From Rugamonas fusca (GTDB lineage: Bacteria; Pseudomonadota; Gammaproteobacteria; Burkholderiales; Burkholderiaceae_D), in NCBI RefSeq assembly GCF_014042365.1, contig NZ_JACEZS010000012.1:62001-126000 (forward strand): 64,000 nt of DNA, in the 5' to 3' direction. The notes beneath the pieces are model-generated. The model was not told where the DNA came from, made no database searches, and saw only the letters and a list, made by a program, of their open reading frames with translations. Positions 25,712 through 33,946 of the stretch are shown piece after piece. Position 1 is the first letter of the stretch. Each line of letters opens with the position of its first letter. The position numbers and the translations under genes are program-made.

Positions 25712-27588
25712 ACGCCCCCCGCGGCCGGCCAGCGCATGATGTCGCCGCGCGCCAGCGTCCTGATGACCGTCTCCGTGAACGAATTGATCGACACGTACTG
25801 GGCGAAGAAGTGGCTGAGCACCGCGCCCAGCAGGAAGGCGCCCGTGCCTTCGAAGGCGGCGTCGTCCAGCGTCACCGTCACCTGCAGGCCGCGCCCGAAC
25901 GTGATGGGGCCGGGCGACGGCATGCGCCGCGTGACCGGGCTGGTGGTGATCGAGCGCACGCCCTCCACCTGGCGCTGGGCATTGAGGTCGCCCGCGTGGC
26001 AGTACAAGGCCAGCATCTCACGCAGCGCCACGGCGCCCTGCTGGGGATCACTGTCGGCCAGCGACAGGTAATTGAGCGACAGGTGATTGAGCAGGCGCCA
26101 CGTCACGCTGCCCTCCGCGAACGAGGGATGGGGCGCGCTGGGGCCGGCCACGCAGCGCACGGCCGTCACCGGCGCCCCGGAATCGAGGATGAAGTCCGTC
26201 TTGCCCACGCCAAGCGGCATGGACAGCGGCAGGTCGCGGTTGGTACACCACACGGACAGGCCAAGCTGGCGCAGGTCGCTGCGGTACGGCGCCTCGGCCG
26301 CATCCACGATGGCGATGAACATCTCGCTGCCGACGTAGCTGGAACGGGGCCCCACGCGGCGCTGGCGCTGCGAGATGGTGCGCGGCTCGCGTCGCACCTG
26401 GTAGAACGCCTTGTCCTGGTGCAGGCTGCCGATGTCGCGCGCCGTGTAGAAGGCGCGGAAGGTCTGCTCCGCTTCCGGCCCCGTGCCATAGCCCGTCACT
26501 TCCTCGACCTGGTACACCTCGTAGTCCATGGGCCGGGTGCGGTCCACCAGCACGTGGTGCTCGAACTGTTCGCCGGAGATGTTGATGCGGTCGGCCCGGC
26601 GCAGGAACAGGTTGACGGCGGGCGTGCAGTTGAGCGCGAAGTTGGAGGCGTCCAGCACCTGCTCCAGGTGAGGGTCGGCCCGGTTCAGCAGGATCACGAT
26701 TTCGCATTCCTCGCCGCCGCAGCGCGCCAGCGCCTGGCGCAGCCCTTGCAGTTTGAGGAACTGGAAGCGCTGGGGGAAGGCGAAATACTCCTGCAGCAGC
26801 CGGTACCCCTGGAACGTGCGCTTGCCGGTGGGGAGCAGCGCCTCGCTTTCGTCGAAGCCCATGGGCGCGAGCACGGACTTGGGCAGCAGCGTGTGCGCCT
26901 GGCCTGGACCGCGCCCGCGCGGCGACGGCGGCGGCTGCACCAGTACGCCCTCCACGCAAGCGAGCAGCTTTTCGTAGATCCGCACCGGCATGTCGTCGCT
27001 GCCGCGCAGGTGCAGCACCAGGCTGTCCATGGCCAGCTCCTGCAGCGGCAGGCCGCCGCTGGTGCGCAAGCGCAGCCGCAGCCCGGCCTTGACGGCGGGC
27101 GGCAACTGCATGTCGCTACCGGCCTGTACCCCGCTGTGGGTGTAGAACTTCGCTTCGGCCAGCTCCACCGGCCATAGGGTCACGTCCTGGCCCGTGCGGT
27201 ATTCGCAGGCCGTGGTGTCGCCCTTGCCCAGCACACTGCGCAAGGCGCTGCCACGCGGCACCAGGAAGCCTTGCTTGAGGCTGGGATTGCTCAAATCGGG
27301 CTGCAACTGCACCACCGCCATCGACGGCGTGGGCGCCAGGAAGTGGGGATAGACCAGCTCCGACAGGTGCTGGGTGAAGCGCGGGAATTCCGCGTCCAGC
27401 TTCATCTGCACGCGCGCCGTCAGGAAGCTGAAGCCTTCCAGCAAGCGCTCCACGTAGGGATCGGCGCATTCGAAGCCTTCCAGCCCCAGCCGCCCCGCCA
27501 CCTTTGGATATTCGCGCGCGAACTCGCCGCCCACTTCGCGCAAGTGCTGCAACTCCTGGCTGTAGTAACGCAGGAAGCGGGGATTCAT
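25696..27588 (-). CDS. tssF: T6SS baseplate subunit TssF
   Basis: A 630-residue protein starting at MNPRFLRYYSQELQHLREVG, the usual TssF N terminus. The ATG overlaps the tssE stop by four bases (ATGA). An upstream in-frame start inside tssE would add 31 unrelated residues. Family features include GFSFLTARVQMKLDAEFPRF, PHFLAPTPSMAVVQLQPD and FQFLKLQGL. It is the largest wedge subunit and pairs with TssG in a 2:1 arrangement in known systems. Coupled translation with both neighbours fits assembly of a stoichiometric complex. Confidence 0.95.
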   Translation of the reverse strand: MNPRFLRYYSQELQHLREVGGEFAREYPKVAGRLGLEGFECADPYVERLLEGFSFLTARVQMKLDAEFPRFTQHLSELVYPHFLAPTPSMAVVQLQPDLSNPSLKQGFLVPRGSALRSVLGKGDTTACEYRTGQDVTLWPVELAEAKFYTHSGVQAGSDMQLPPAVKAGLRLRLRTSGGLPLQELAMDSLVLHLRGSDDMPVRIYEKLLACVEGVLVQPPPSPRGRGPGQAHTLLPKSVLAPMGFDESEALLPTGKRTFQGYRLLQEYFAFPQRFQFLKLQGLRQALARCGGEECEIVILLNRADPHLEQVLDASNFALNCTPAVNLFLRRADRINISGEQFEHHVLVDRTRPMDYEVYQVEEVTGYGTGPEAEQTFRAFYTARDIGSLHQDKAFYQVRREPRTISQRQRRVGPRSSYVGSEMFIAIVDAAEAPYRSDLRQLGLSVWCTNRDLPLSMPLGVGKTDFILDSGAPVTAVRCVAGPSAPHPSFAEGSVTWRLLNHLSLNYLSLADSDPQQGAVALREMLALYCHAGDLNAQRQVEGVRSITTSPVTRRMPSPGPITFGRGLQVTVTLDDAAFEGTGAFLLGAVLSHFFAQYVSINSFTETVIRTLARGDIMRWPAAGGVCAIL

Positions 27589-28088
27589 CGCGGCGCCCCC
27601 ATGTCGCTGAGGCGGATGGCGGCGCGGTCCAGGTCCAGTTCCGTCTTCAGGTACAGCCGCTCCGGATAGGGCTGGGCCCACATGTCGGCCTCGATCTCGA
27701 ACATCACCTTGTTGCTGCTGGACTGGGACGCGATGGCGCGCACCACCACGGAAGGGCGCAGCAGGCGCGGCTCGAAGTCCCAGATGGCCTGGCGTATGCC
27801 CCGCTCCAGGTCCGACAGGTTCATACCCGCCACGGAGAGGCCGGAAATGTCGGGCATGCCGAAATTGACGACGGAGCTGGCCACGTGCGGCAAGCCGCCC
27901 CCTTCCGTGACGGAAAACAGGTTGGTGGCGTTAAGCAGCCAGGCCAGGTCGCGCAGCACGCTCTCGCGCAGCGTACGCACCGACAGCACGCGCCGCTCGC
28001 GCGACTCCACCGTCTTATCGGGTTCGTCGTCCGTGAGGCGGTCCAGCAGCGAGGGCTGCAAGCGTTCGCGGGGCGCCAGTTCAGCCAT
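27585..28088 (-). CDS. tssE: T6SS baseplate subunit TssE (gp25-like)
   Basis: A 167-residue protein starting at MAELAPRERLQPSLLDRL, which overlaps the tagJ end by eight bases. An earlier ATG at 28127 would give 180 residues and a longer overlap. The gp25-like core shows LRESVLRDLAWLLNATNLF, VVNFGMPDISGLSV and LERGIRQAIWDFEPRLL. It nucleates sheath polymerisation on the baseplate wedge. Length fits the family. Confidence 0.93.
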   Translation of the reverse strand: MAELAPRERLQPSLLDRLTDDEPDKTVESRERRVLSVRTLRESVLRDLAWLLNATNLFSVTEGGGLPHVASSVVNFGMPDISGLSVAGMNLSDLERGIRQAIWDFEPRLLRPSVVVRAIASQSSSNKVMFEIEADMWAQPYPERLYLKTELDLDRAAIRLSDMGAPR

Positions 28089-28914
28089 GCTCGCCGTCCG
28101 CCCGGCCTTCGTCTGCGCCTTCGTCATCGCCCTCGAAGGCGATGGCGCGCACGTCCATCAGCGCATATTCGCCGGCATCCGTGGCCAGCAGGCGCTGGCC
28201 CAGGCCGTAGCCGCACAGCGGTCCCTGTTCGGCCCATTCCGTGCGCCGCGCCAGCAACAACGCATCTTCAGCGCCGGCGCGGGTGTCGACATAGCGGGTC
28301 GGAATCAGGCCCACGGTGGCAGCGCCATTGGCCCACGTGAAGCGGGCTGGCGTCCACACGGCGTCGCGCAGGTCGGCCGGCGCGTCGCATTCGATGCGGC
28401 TGATGCGCTGGAACGGAATCCAGAAATAGCGGCCATTGACGATGGCTTCGAGCACGGGACCCAGGCGCTGGTCGGCGTCGGCCAGCCAGGCGAAGGGCTC
28501 GCCGTTGATGGTGCCGGCGCCGGCTGGCGCATCCTCGAGCGCGCGGGAACGGGCATCGGCGGCGCGCTGGTACTGGCCTTCGCCATCGAGCCGCAGCGCT
28601 TCGATCAGCAGCGCCAGCCACGAGGGCGGCTCGCCGAACACGAGCGGCGCCCGCTTGCCGGCGAAAATCTCACCGCGCAGCGCCTCGCACTGGATGGCCT
28701 CGCGGTAGGTCTGCGCCATCGGCAACGCGGCCGCGTCCAGTTCGGCCGCCACGTTCAGCTGCGTCAGCGCGCGGTTCCACTGCCCCATCACGGCCAGCAG
28801 CTGGAACAGGAAAATCCGGTACTTCGCATTCGATGCGTCCTTGCGCACCTGGTCCTGCAAGGCCGCCAGCGCGGCGTCCAGCTTGCCCTCGGCGATCAGC
28901 TGTTGCGCATCCAT
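28081..28914 (-). CDS. tagJ: T6SS accessory protein TagJ (ImpE family)
   Basis: A 277-residue protein with the ImpE pattern: N-terminal helices (LIAEGKLDAALAALQDQVR, KYRIFLFQLLAVMGQW), then a Trp/Phe-rich middle (GRYFWIPFQRISRIECDAP) and PTRYVDT toward the end. The acidic tail is short. In P. aeruginosa TagJ (HsiE1) binds the sheath protein TssB and the N domain of ClpV and is found only in some T6SS subclasses. It lies between hcp and tssE, the same relative position as in the H1 system of that species. Confidence 0.9.
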   Translation of the reverse strand: MDAQQLIAEGKLDAALAALQDQVRKDASNAKYRIFLFQLLAVMGQWNRALTQLNVAAELDAAALPMAQTYREAIQCEALRGEIFAGKRAPLVFGEPPSWLALLIEALRLDGEGQYQRAADARSRALEDAPAGAGTINGEPFAWLADADQRLGPVLEAIVNGRYFWIPFQRISRIECDAPADLRDAVWTPARFTWANGAATVGLIPTRYVDTRAGAEDALLLARRTEWAEQGPLCGYGLGQRLLATDAGEYALMDVRAIAFEGDDEGADEGRADGEHG

Positions 28915-28995
28915 TTGCGTGTTCTCCCCCGGCCCGTGGCGATGCGGTCTGTCGCGGGAACGGGGCCGGCGCTGCCGCCCCCGCGCAACCGTCTT

Positions 28996-29487
28996 TTACT
29001 TGGTGATATTGCCGGCGATATCGTAGTGGAACTCGCCGCCGGACGCCGTCACGCCCTTCTCGTTTTGCAGGAAGTATTCGAACTTCACTTCCGCGAAGTT
29101 GAGCGAGATGTTTTCCGTCAGCCGGTCCTCGCCGCCGCTGCCGCCGGTGGACACGGACGTCACCAGCACGTTGGTGAGCGTGATCTCCAGGTATTTCTGC
29201 TGCCCTTCGCCGGCCTTACGCACCAGCAGCTTGGCCGTGGGAATGTGAGAACCCTTGGCCAGGGCGCTCAGCAGCGCCGGCGAAGCCTTGTCCAGGTACT
29301 TGGTCACGGACAGGTCCTGGAAGTTGGCCTTGCCGGCCCCGCCGCCGCCGCCCGTGTGGAACGAGCCGGAGTTGCTGGCGCCCCAGCTCCATGCCAGCAC
29401 GTCGATATCGCCCGCTTCCTTCTGGGCCGAGTCCTTGGTTTCGCCTTTGATGGTGGCGCCTAAATTGAGGAACATGTCTACAGCCAT
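28996..29487 (-). CDS. hcp: T6SS tube protein Hcp (TssD)
   Basis: A 163-residue Hcp with the usual opening MAVDMFLNLG and the DIDVLAWSWG strand. A Gly-rich loop (TGGGGGAGKA) leads into QDLSVTKYLDKASPALLSAL. FAEVKFEYFLQNEKG near the end closes the fold. Hexamers stack into the tube that is propelled by sheath contraction. AAGGAG seven bases before the ATG is one of the best ribosome sites in the operon, which fits high expression. A GC-rich hairpin separates it from tssC. No toxin extension is present. Confidence 0.96.
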   Translation of the reverse strand: MAVDMFLNLGATIKGETKDSAQKEAGDIDVLAWSWGASNSGSFHTGGGGGAGKANFQDLSVTKYLDKASPALLSALAKGSHIPTAKLLVRKAGEGQQKYLEITLTNVLVTSVSTGGSGGEDRLTENISLNFAEVKFEYFLQNEKGVTASGGEFHYDIAGNITK

Positions 29488-29538
29488 TTTGCTCTCCTTG
29501 TATGGCCGGCGGGGCCGGCACGGGTTGGAACTGACAAT

Positions 29539-29561
29539 GCCGGGCGGCGCAACCGCCCGGC
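29539..29561 (-). other. GC-rich hairpin in the tssC-hcp gap
   Basis: GCCGGGCGG (29539-29547) pairs with CCGCCCGGC (29553-29561) around a five-base loop. There is no T run after it on the minus strand, so it is not a standard terminator. It may stabilise the 5' end of a processed hcp transcript or partly attenuate read-through. Confidence 0.55.
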
Positions 29562-29591
29562 GCGACTGCCTGCGATGAAGATCAGCCGGCG

Positions 29592-31085
29592 TCAGGCGCC
29601 TTTACCTGACGGCAGCTTGGACACCAGCCGCAGCGACACCGTCAGCCCTTCAAGCTGATAGTGGGGCCGCAGGAAAAACTTGGAGGTGTAGTAGCCCGGA
29701 TTGCCCTCGACCTCCTCGAGCTGCACTTCGGCCGCCGCCAGCGGCTTGCGGGCCTTGGTGCCTTCGCTGGAGTTGGCCGGATCACCGTCCACGTACTTGT
29801 TGATCCAGTTACTGAGCCAGCGCTCCATCTCGTCGCGGCCCTTGAACGAACCGATCTTGTCGCGCACGATGCACTTGAGGTAGTGCGCGAAGCGGCAGGT
29901 CGCGAACAGGTAGGGCAGGCGCGCGGCCAGGTTGGCGTTGGCGGTGGCGTCCGGATCGTCGTATTCGGCCGGCTTGTGCAGCGACTGGGCGCCGATGAAG
30001 GCGGCGAAGTCGGTGTTCTTCTTGTGCACCAGCGGCATGAAGCCGTTGGCCGCCAGCTCGGCCTCGCGCCGGTCCGAGATGGCGATCTCGGTCGGGCACT
30101 GCATGGCCACGCCGCCATCGTCGGTGGGGAAGCTGTGCACCGGCAGCCCTTCCACGGCGCCGCCGGACTCGATGCCGCGAATCCGCGAGCACCAGCCGTA
30201 TTCCTTGAACGAACGGTTGATGTTGACGGCCATCGCATAGGCCGCGTTGGCCCAGGTGTAGTTCTTGCTGCCGGGCGCAGAGGTGTCCTCCTCGAAGTCG
30301 AATGCCTCCACCGGGTCAGTCTTGGCCCCGTAGGGCTGGCGCGCCAGGAAGCGCGGCATGGCCAGGCCCACGTAGCGCGCATCCTCGGACTCGCGGAACG
30401 AGCGCCAGGCCGCGTGTTCGGGGGTCTGGAAGATCTTGGTCAGGTCGCGCGGGTTGGACAGCTCCTGCCACGATTCCATCAGCATCACCGATGGCGCGGC
30501 GGCCGAGATGAACGGCGCGTGGGCGGCCGCGGCCACCTTGGCCATCGATGACAACAGCTCGACGTCGGGCGCCGTGTTGTCGAAGTAGTAGTCGGCCACG
30601 ATGGAACCGAACGGCTCGCCGCCGAACTGGCCATACTCCTCCTCGTACATCTTCTTGAAGATCGGGCTCTGGTCCCAGGCCGTACCCTTGTACTTCTTGA
30701 GCGTCTTGCCCAGGTCGTTCTTGGAGATGTTCATCACGCGGATCTTGAGCATCTCGTCCGTCTCAGTGTTGTTGACGAGGTAATGCAAGCCGCGCCACGC
30801 CCCTTCGAGCTGCTGGAACTCGGGCGTGTGCAGGATCAGGTTGATCTGCTCGGTGAGCTTCTTGTCCAGCTGCGCGATCAGGCTCTCAATGGTGCCCAGC
30901 ACGTCGCCCGACACCACGTTCGCGCCCACCAGCGCCTGTTCGGCCAAAGTACGCACGGCGTTTTCCACCGCCTCCTTGGCCTTGTCCGATTGGGGTTTGA
31001 ATTCCTTCTGCAGCAGGCTGCTGAAATCGCTCATTTCGAGCGTGCCGGTCGCGCCTTGCTGCAATTCCGCTGTAGTCTCAGCCAT
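29592..31085 (-). CDS. tssC: T6SS contractile sheath large subunit TssC (VipB)
   Basis: A 497-residue protein of full family length. Characteristic stretches are LHTPEFQQLEGAWRGLHYLV, MNISKNDLGKTLKKYKGTAW, SIVADYYFDN, MPRFLARQPYGAKTDP and ARLPYLFATCRFAHYLKCIV. LRPHYQLEGLTVSLRLVSKL lies at the end. It forms the sheath with TssB. GAGGAGGAAG upstream of the ATG is a strong ribosome site. It follows tssB by 20 bases. Unlike the fused copy at 15907-17382 it has the complete C-terminal domain. Confidence 0.97.
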   Translation of the reverse strand: MAETTAELQQGATGTLEMSDFSSLLQKEFKPQSDKAKEAVENAVRTLAEQALVGANVVSGDVLGTIESLIAQLDKKLTEQINLILHTPEFQQLEGAWRGLHYLVNNTETDEMLKIRVMNISKNDLGKTLKKYKGTAWDQSPIFKKMYEEEYGQFGGEPFGSIVADYYFDNTAPDVELLSSMAKVAAAAHAPFISAAAPSVMLMESWQELSNPRDLTKIFQTPEHAAWRSFRESEDARYVGLAMPRFLARQPYGAKTDPVEAFDFEEDTSAPGSKNYTWANAAYAMAVNINRSFKEYGWCSRIRGIESGGAVEGLPVHSFPTDDGGVAMQCPTEIAISDRREAELAANGFMPLVHKKNTDFAAFIGAQSLHKPAEYDDPDATANANLAARLPYLFATCRFAHYLKCIVRDKIGSFKGRDEMERWLSNWINKYVDGDPANSSEGTKARKPLAAAEVQLEEVEGNPGYYTSKFFLRPHYQLEGLTVSLRLVSKLPSGKGA

Positions 31086-31105
31086 GTTCTTCCTCCTCGT
31101 GGTCT

Positions 31106-31606
31106 TTATTCTTGGGGCTTGGGCGCGGCCGTCAGGGCCTGCATCAGGGTCGGCTCGGCCAGCAGCTTGGCGATCAGTTCCTCGGCCCCCGTCTTGCCGT
31201 CCATGTAGGTCAGCAGGTTGGACAACTGGCCGCGCGCCTCGAGCAGCTTGTTGAGCGAGCCCACCTTGCGCGCGATGGCGGCCGGCGTGAAGTCGTCCAT
31301 GCTCTCGAACGTCATGTCCACGCTCAGGTTGCCCTCCCCCGTCAGCGTGTTGGGCACCTGCACGGCCACCCGCGGCTTCATCGACTTGAGGCGCTCATCG
31401 AAGTTATCGACGTCGATCTCAAGGAACTTGCGGTCCGCCACCGGCGCCAGCGGATCGGCCGGCTGGCCCGACAGGTCCGCCAGGACGCCCATCACGAAGG
31501 GCAGTTGCACGGCTTTTTCGGCGCCATAGACTTCGACGTCATACTCGATCTGCACGCGCGGCGCGCGGTTGCGCGCGATGAATTTCTGGCTACTTTCTTT
31601 GCCCAC
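31106..31606 (-). CDS. tssB: T6SS contractile sheath small subunit TssB (VipA)
   Basis: A 166-residue protein. I place the start at GTG 31606 because GAGGAG lies six bases before it and the product then begins GKESSQKFIARNRAPRVQIE, as in other TssB proteins; another GTG at 31633 would add nine residues. Core motifs are LPFVMGVLADLSG, FLEIDVDNFDERLKSMKPRV and FESMDDFTPAAIARKV. The C-terminal helix LEARGQLSNLLTYMDG, which locks onto TssC, is present. It forms the sheath with TssC and is the ClpV substrate. Confidence 0.95.
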   Translation of the reverse strand: MGKESSQKFIARNRAPRVQIEYDVEVYGAEKAVQLPFVMGVLADLSGQPADPLAPVADRKFLEIDVDNFDERLKSMKPRVAVQVPNTLTGEGNLSVDMTFESMDDFTPAAIARKVGSLNKLLEARGQLSNLLTYMDGKTGAEELIAKLLAEPTLMQALTAAPKPQE

Positions 31607-31696
31607 GATAGACTCCTCCACGTTGATAAACACTGCCCTGCACTGCTATCCCACTGCGCCGACGCAACGGCGGCGGCGCCGGCCCCCGTCCGCTTG

Positions 31697-32755
31697 CTAC
31701 GATTCCGGTGTCTCGCGCGGCCCGCTCACCACCAGCAACTGGGCGATGCCGTCGGGCGCCAGGTCTTCCAGCACTTCGAAGAAATTCTTGGGCACCAGCC
31801 GCCTGGCGCGGCCCAGCAGCAACGGCACGGGACTGGCCGGCTCGTTCTGGGCGTAGTATTTGATGATCTTGTCGAGCATGCGCACCACGTCGGCGCGGCT
31901 GGTGATCTCGCCGCTGATGGCGGCCGGCGCCGCCGTGGCCCGGACCGCGCCCTCGGCCGGCGCGGCGGCCGCGGCGCCGCCCGATTCATCGGCCGCCGGC
32001 GCCACCGTCTCCTCGGCCGGCATGCCGGCATTGGCGAAATCGCGGGCGCGGCGCAGGTACTTGACCAGCACATCGAGGTTCAAGGCCTGGGAAGAACCCA
32101 CCTGGCGCACGAGCAGGGTTTCGATATTGACGGCGCTGTCATGGGCCTGGGTGAGCGCCGCGCTGAGCGCCTGCACCCGCTCCGGGTCGGCGTCGCGCAG
32201 CGCCGCTTCGATGGACGACATTTCAAGCTTCGCTTCGCCTTCGGGCGGCGGCACTTCGCCGCTGGCGATATCGAGCGTGCGCAGGCTCACCGGCCCCAGC
32301 GCCGGCAGCACGATCAGCGGCGCCTCCTTCAGTTCGCGCAGCAGCGTGGCGCCGTCGGCCAGCACGGCCAGCGAATTGATGCGCAACATGGGGTCGTTGT
32401 CGTCATCCGGATCGAGCTGGGGATGGACGCTGTCCCAGCGCTGCACCAGCAGGCATTCGATCAGGCACAGGCCGTCAGCGCAGCCGGCCATGCCCTGCAG
32501 CGCCAGTTGGGCGCGCAGCATGGCCACGGCCAGTCGCAGGTCGCGGCTACGGTCGAGCAATTCGCTGGCCAGGCGCTGCACGTGCTTCCAGTCCGGCGGC
32601 ACGGCCGGCGTGATGGTGTCGCCATACTGGACTTCGGGCTTGCCTTGCAAGGCCTGCTCCAGCTCCAGGAAAGCCGGGTCATACTCGAGATTGGGGCCAC
32701 ACGGGCTGGTGGGGTCCACGTCCTGCAATAGCGCATCTATATTCAACATACCCAT
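31697..32755 (-). CDS. tssA: T6SS protein TssA (ImpA N-terminal domain)
   Basis: A 352-residue protein starting at MGMLNIDALLQDVDPTSPCG. The frame stays open for another 85 codons upstream, but that part has no TssA character. The ImpA signature PCGPNLEYDPAFLELEQAL is followed by WKHVQRLASELLDRSRDLRL and a middle linker rich in Ala and Pro. The short C-terminal region has SRADVVRMLDKIIKYYAQNEPASP and PLLLGRARRLVPKNFFEVLED. TssA proteins coordinate baseplate, tube and sheath priming; the C-terminal type decides whether they cap the sheath or stay at the base. The next ATG, two codons in, is a possible start. Confidence 0.92.
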   Translation of the reverse strand: MGMLNIDALLQDVDPTSPCGPNLEYDPAFLELEQALQGKPEVQYGDTITPAVPPDWKHVQRLASELLDRSRDLRLAVAMLRAQLALQGMAGCADGLCLIECLLVQRWDSVHPQLDPDDDNDPMLRINSLAVLADGATLLRELKEAPLIVLPALGPVSLRTLDIASGEVPPPEGEAKLEMSSIEAALRDADPERVQALSAALTQAHDSAVNIETLLVRQVGSSQALNLDVLVKYLRRARDFANAGMPAEETVAPAADESGGAAAAAPAEGAVRATAAPAAISGEITSRADVVRMLDKIIKYYAQNEPASPVPLLLGRARRLVPKNFFEVLEDLAPDGIAQLLVVSGPRETPES

Positions 32756-33091
32756 CTTGATCCAGAACCTCGCGTTGACGATGATCAGAATTGCGGAATG
32801 AAGCAGTGAAACAGAAACCGGACTACTGAAACTGGCAGAACAGAAGCGGATACGACTCCCGCACCGGGCGCACAGCCTGGCGGGGATGCTTGAAGGCGGG
32901 TTGACGCTGAAACTGGTGTGGCTGTATTCGCCTGTCAAGTTTTCAACAATGTGTTCGACTATACTCGAAAACCCAATAAATATCGGAAAAATAATTTTAG
33001 GTCGATTCAAGCAGTTTGTGTGTCACCGTTGTAGAAAGGTAACTACCACATGCAGGGGAAGCCCGGCGCGCCGTGCTGCAGCGCAGCAGGC
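32756..33091 (-). promoter_or_regulatory. AT-rich region upstream of tssA
   Basis: No gene is seen in these 336 bases. The part at about 32940-33005 is strikingly AT-rich for this genome. It holds an inverted repeat, TTCGA (32954-32958) and TCGAA (32965-32969), around TATAGT read on the minus strand, a possible -10 with no good -35. TTGACA on the minus strand (plus-strand 32933-32938) lacks a matching -10 at normal spacing. Another weak pair on the minus strand is TTGTTG then TACAGC at 17 bases. The main tss operon probably starts here, but I cannot fix the promoter. Confidence 0.4.
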
Positions 33092-33892
33092 TCAGGCCGC
33101 CGCCATCTCGGCCAAGGCCATGGCAAACTGACGCGCGCTCTGGAAGCGTTGCGGCGCCGCGCGCGCCAGTGCCCGCGCCAGCACGCCATCAAAGCGGCAG
33201 CCCAACGCCGGATACCGCTGCGACGGCGTGGCCGGCGCCCCGGCCAGCGCCTGCTGCACCACGGCGCCGGCGTTGCCCTCGAACGGCAGGCGTCCCGTCA
33301 GCAACTGGAACAGCACCACGCCGGCCGCGTACAGGTCGGCGCGGGGGGCAGCCGGCGCGCCGCGCATCTGCTCGGGCGCCATGTAGGCGGGCGTGCCGGC
33401 CGCCCCGGCGGCGCGCCCGGCATGGGCGGCCAGGCCAAAGTCCGTCACCATCAACTGGCCTGCCGGGGTGATCAACAGATTCGAGGGCGTGATGTCGCGA
33501 TGGACGATCCCGGCCCCATGCAGGCAAGCCAGGGCTGCCAGCAACTGGCCCATCCAGGCCCACGCGCGCGCCTGAGGCGGCACGCCTTCGGCCAGCACGG
33601 CGCGCAACGGACGGCCCGCCACCCATTCCAGCACCGACCACGGCTGGCCCTGCTCCTCGCCAGCCGCCAGCACGGCCGCGAGGTGGGGATGATGCAGCCC
33701 CGCCAGCAGCGCGTCGCCGGGGCTGCCCAGCTTGAGCAGCAGCGCCGCGCCGCTGGCCGGATCCACGCCCGCGCACGCGCAGCGGCCCGCCCGCGCCGAC
33801 AACAGCGCCGTGACGGGAAAGCCGCCGATGGTGGCCGGCGGCGTGAACGAGGCAGGAGGCATGGGCGCGGCGCAGGATGGGGGATGCCCCAT
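33092..33892 (-). CDS. Small soluble Ser/Thr protein kinase
   Basis: About 266 residues from the ATG at 33892, or 256 from 33862; neither has a clear ribosome site. The kinase core shows GAALLLKLG with the catalytic Lys, IVHRDITPSNLLI, VTDFGLAAHAG and TPAYMAPEQMRG. DLYAAGVVLFQLLTGRLPFEG follows. The glycine loop (ARAGRCACAG) is degenerate. There is no membrane segment and no sensor domain. It lies upstream of tssA in the same direction, separated by an AT-rich gap. It may add a second input to threonine phosphorylation of TagH or other T6SS parts. Position is the only evidence for this. Confidence 0.85.
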   Translation of the reverse strand: MGHPPSCAAPMPPASFTPPATIGGFPVTALLSARAGRCACAGVDPASGAALLLKLGSPGDALLAGLHHPHLAAVLAAGEEQGQPWSVLEWVAGRPLRAVLAEGVPPQARAWAWMGQLLAALACLHGAGIVHRDITPSNLLITPAGQLMVTDFGLAAHAGRAAGAAGTPAYMAPEQMRGAPAAPRADLYAAGVVLFQLLTGRLPFEGNAGAVVQQALAGAPATPSQRYPALGCRFDGVLARALARAAPQRFQSARQFAMALAEMAAA

Positions 33893-33946
33893 GATAGCCC
33901 GGATTTGCTTTACACTTGATCTTTTCGACAAGCTTAACGGCGCTCC

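Noticed and set aside
32916..32938. TTGACA on the minus strand as a -35 for tssA
   Set aside because: No -10-like hexamer lies at 16-18 bases downstream.
32756..33010. An N-terminal extension of TssA by 85 codons
   Set aside because: The extension lacks TssA similarity, is rich in Ser and Arg and lies over the AT-rich promoter region; the normal TssA start is at 32755.
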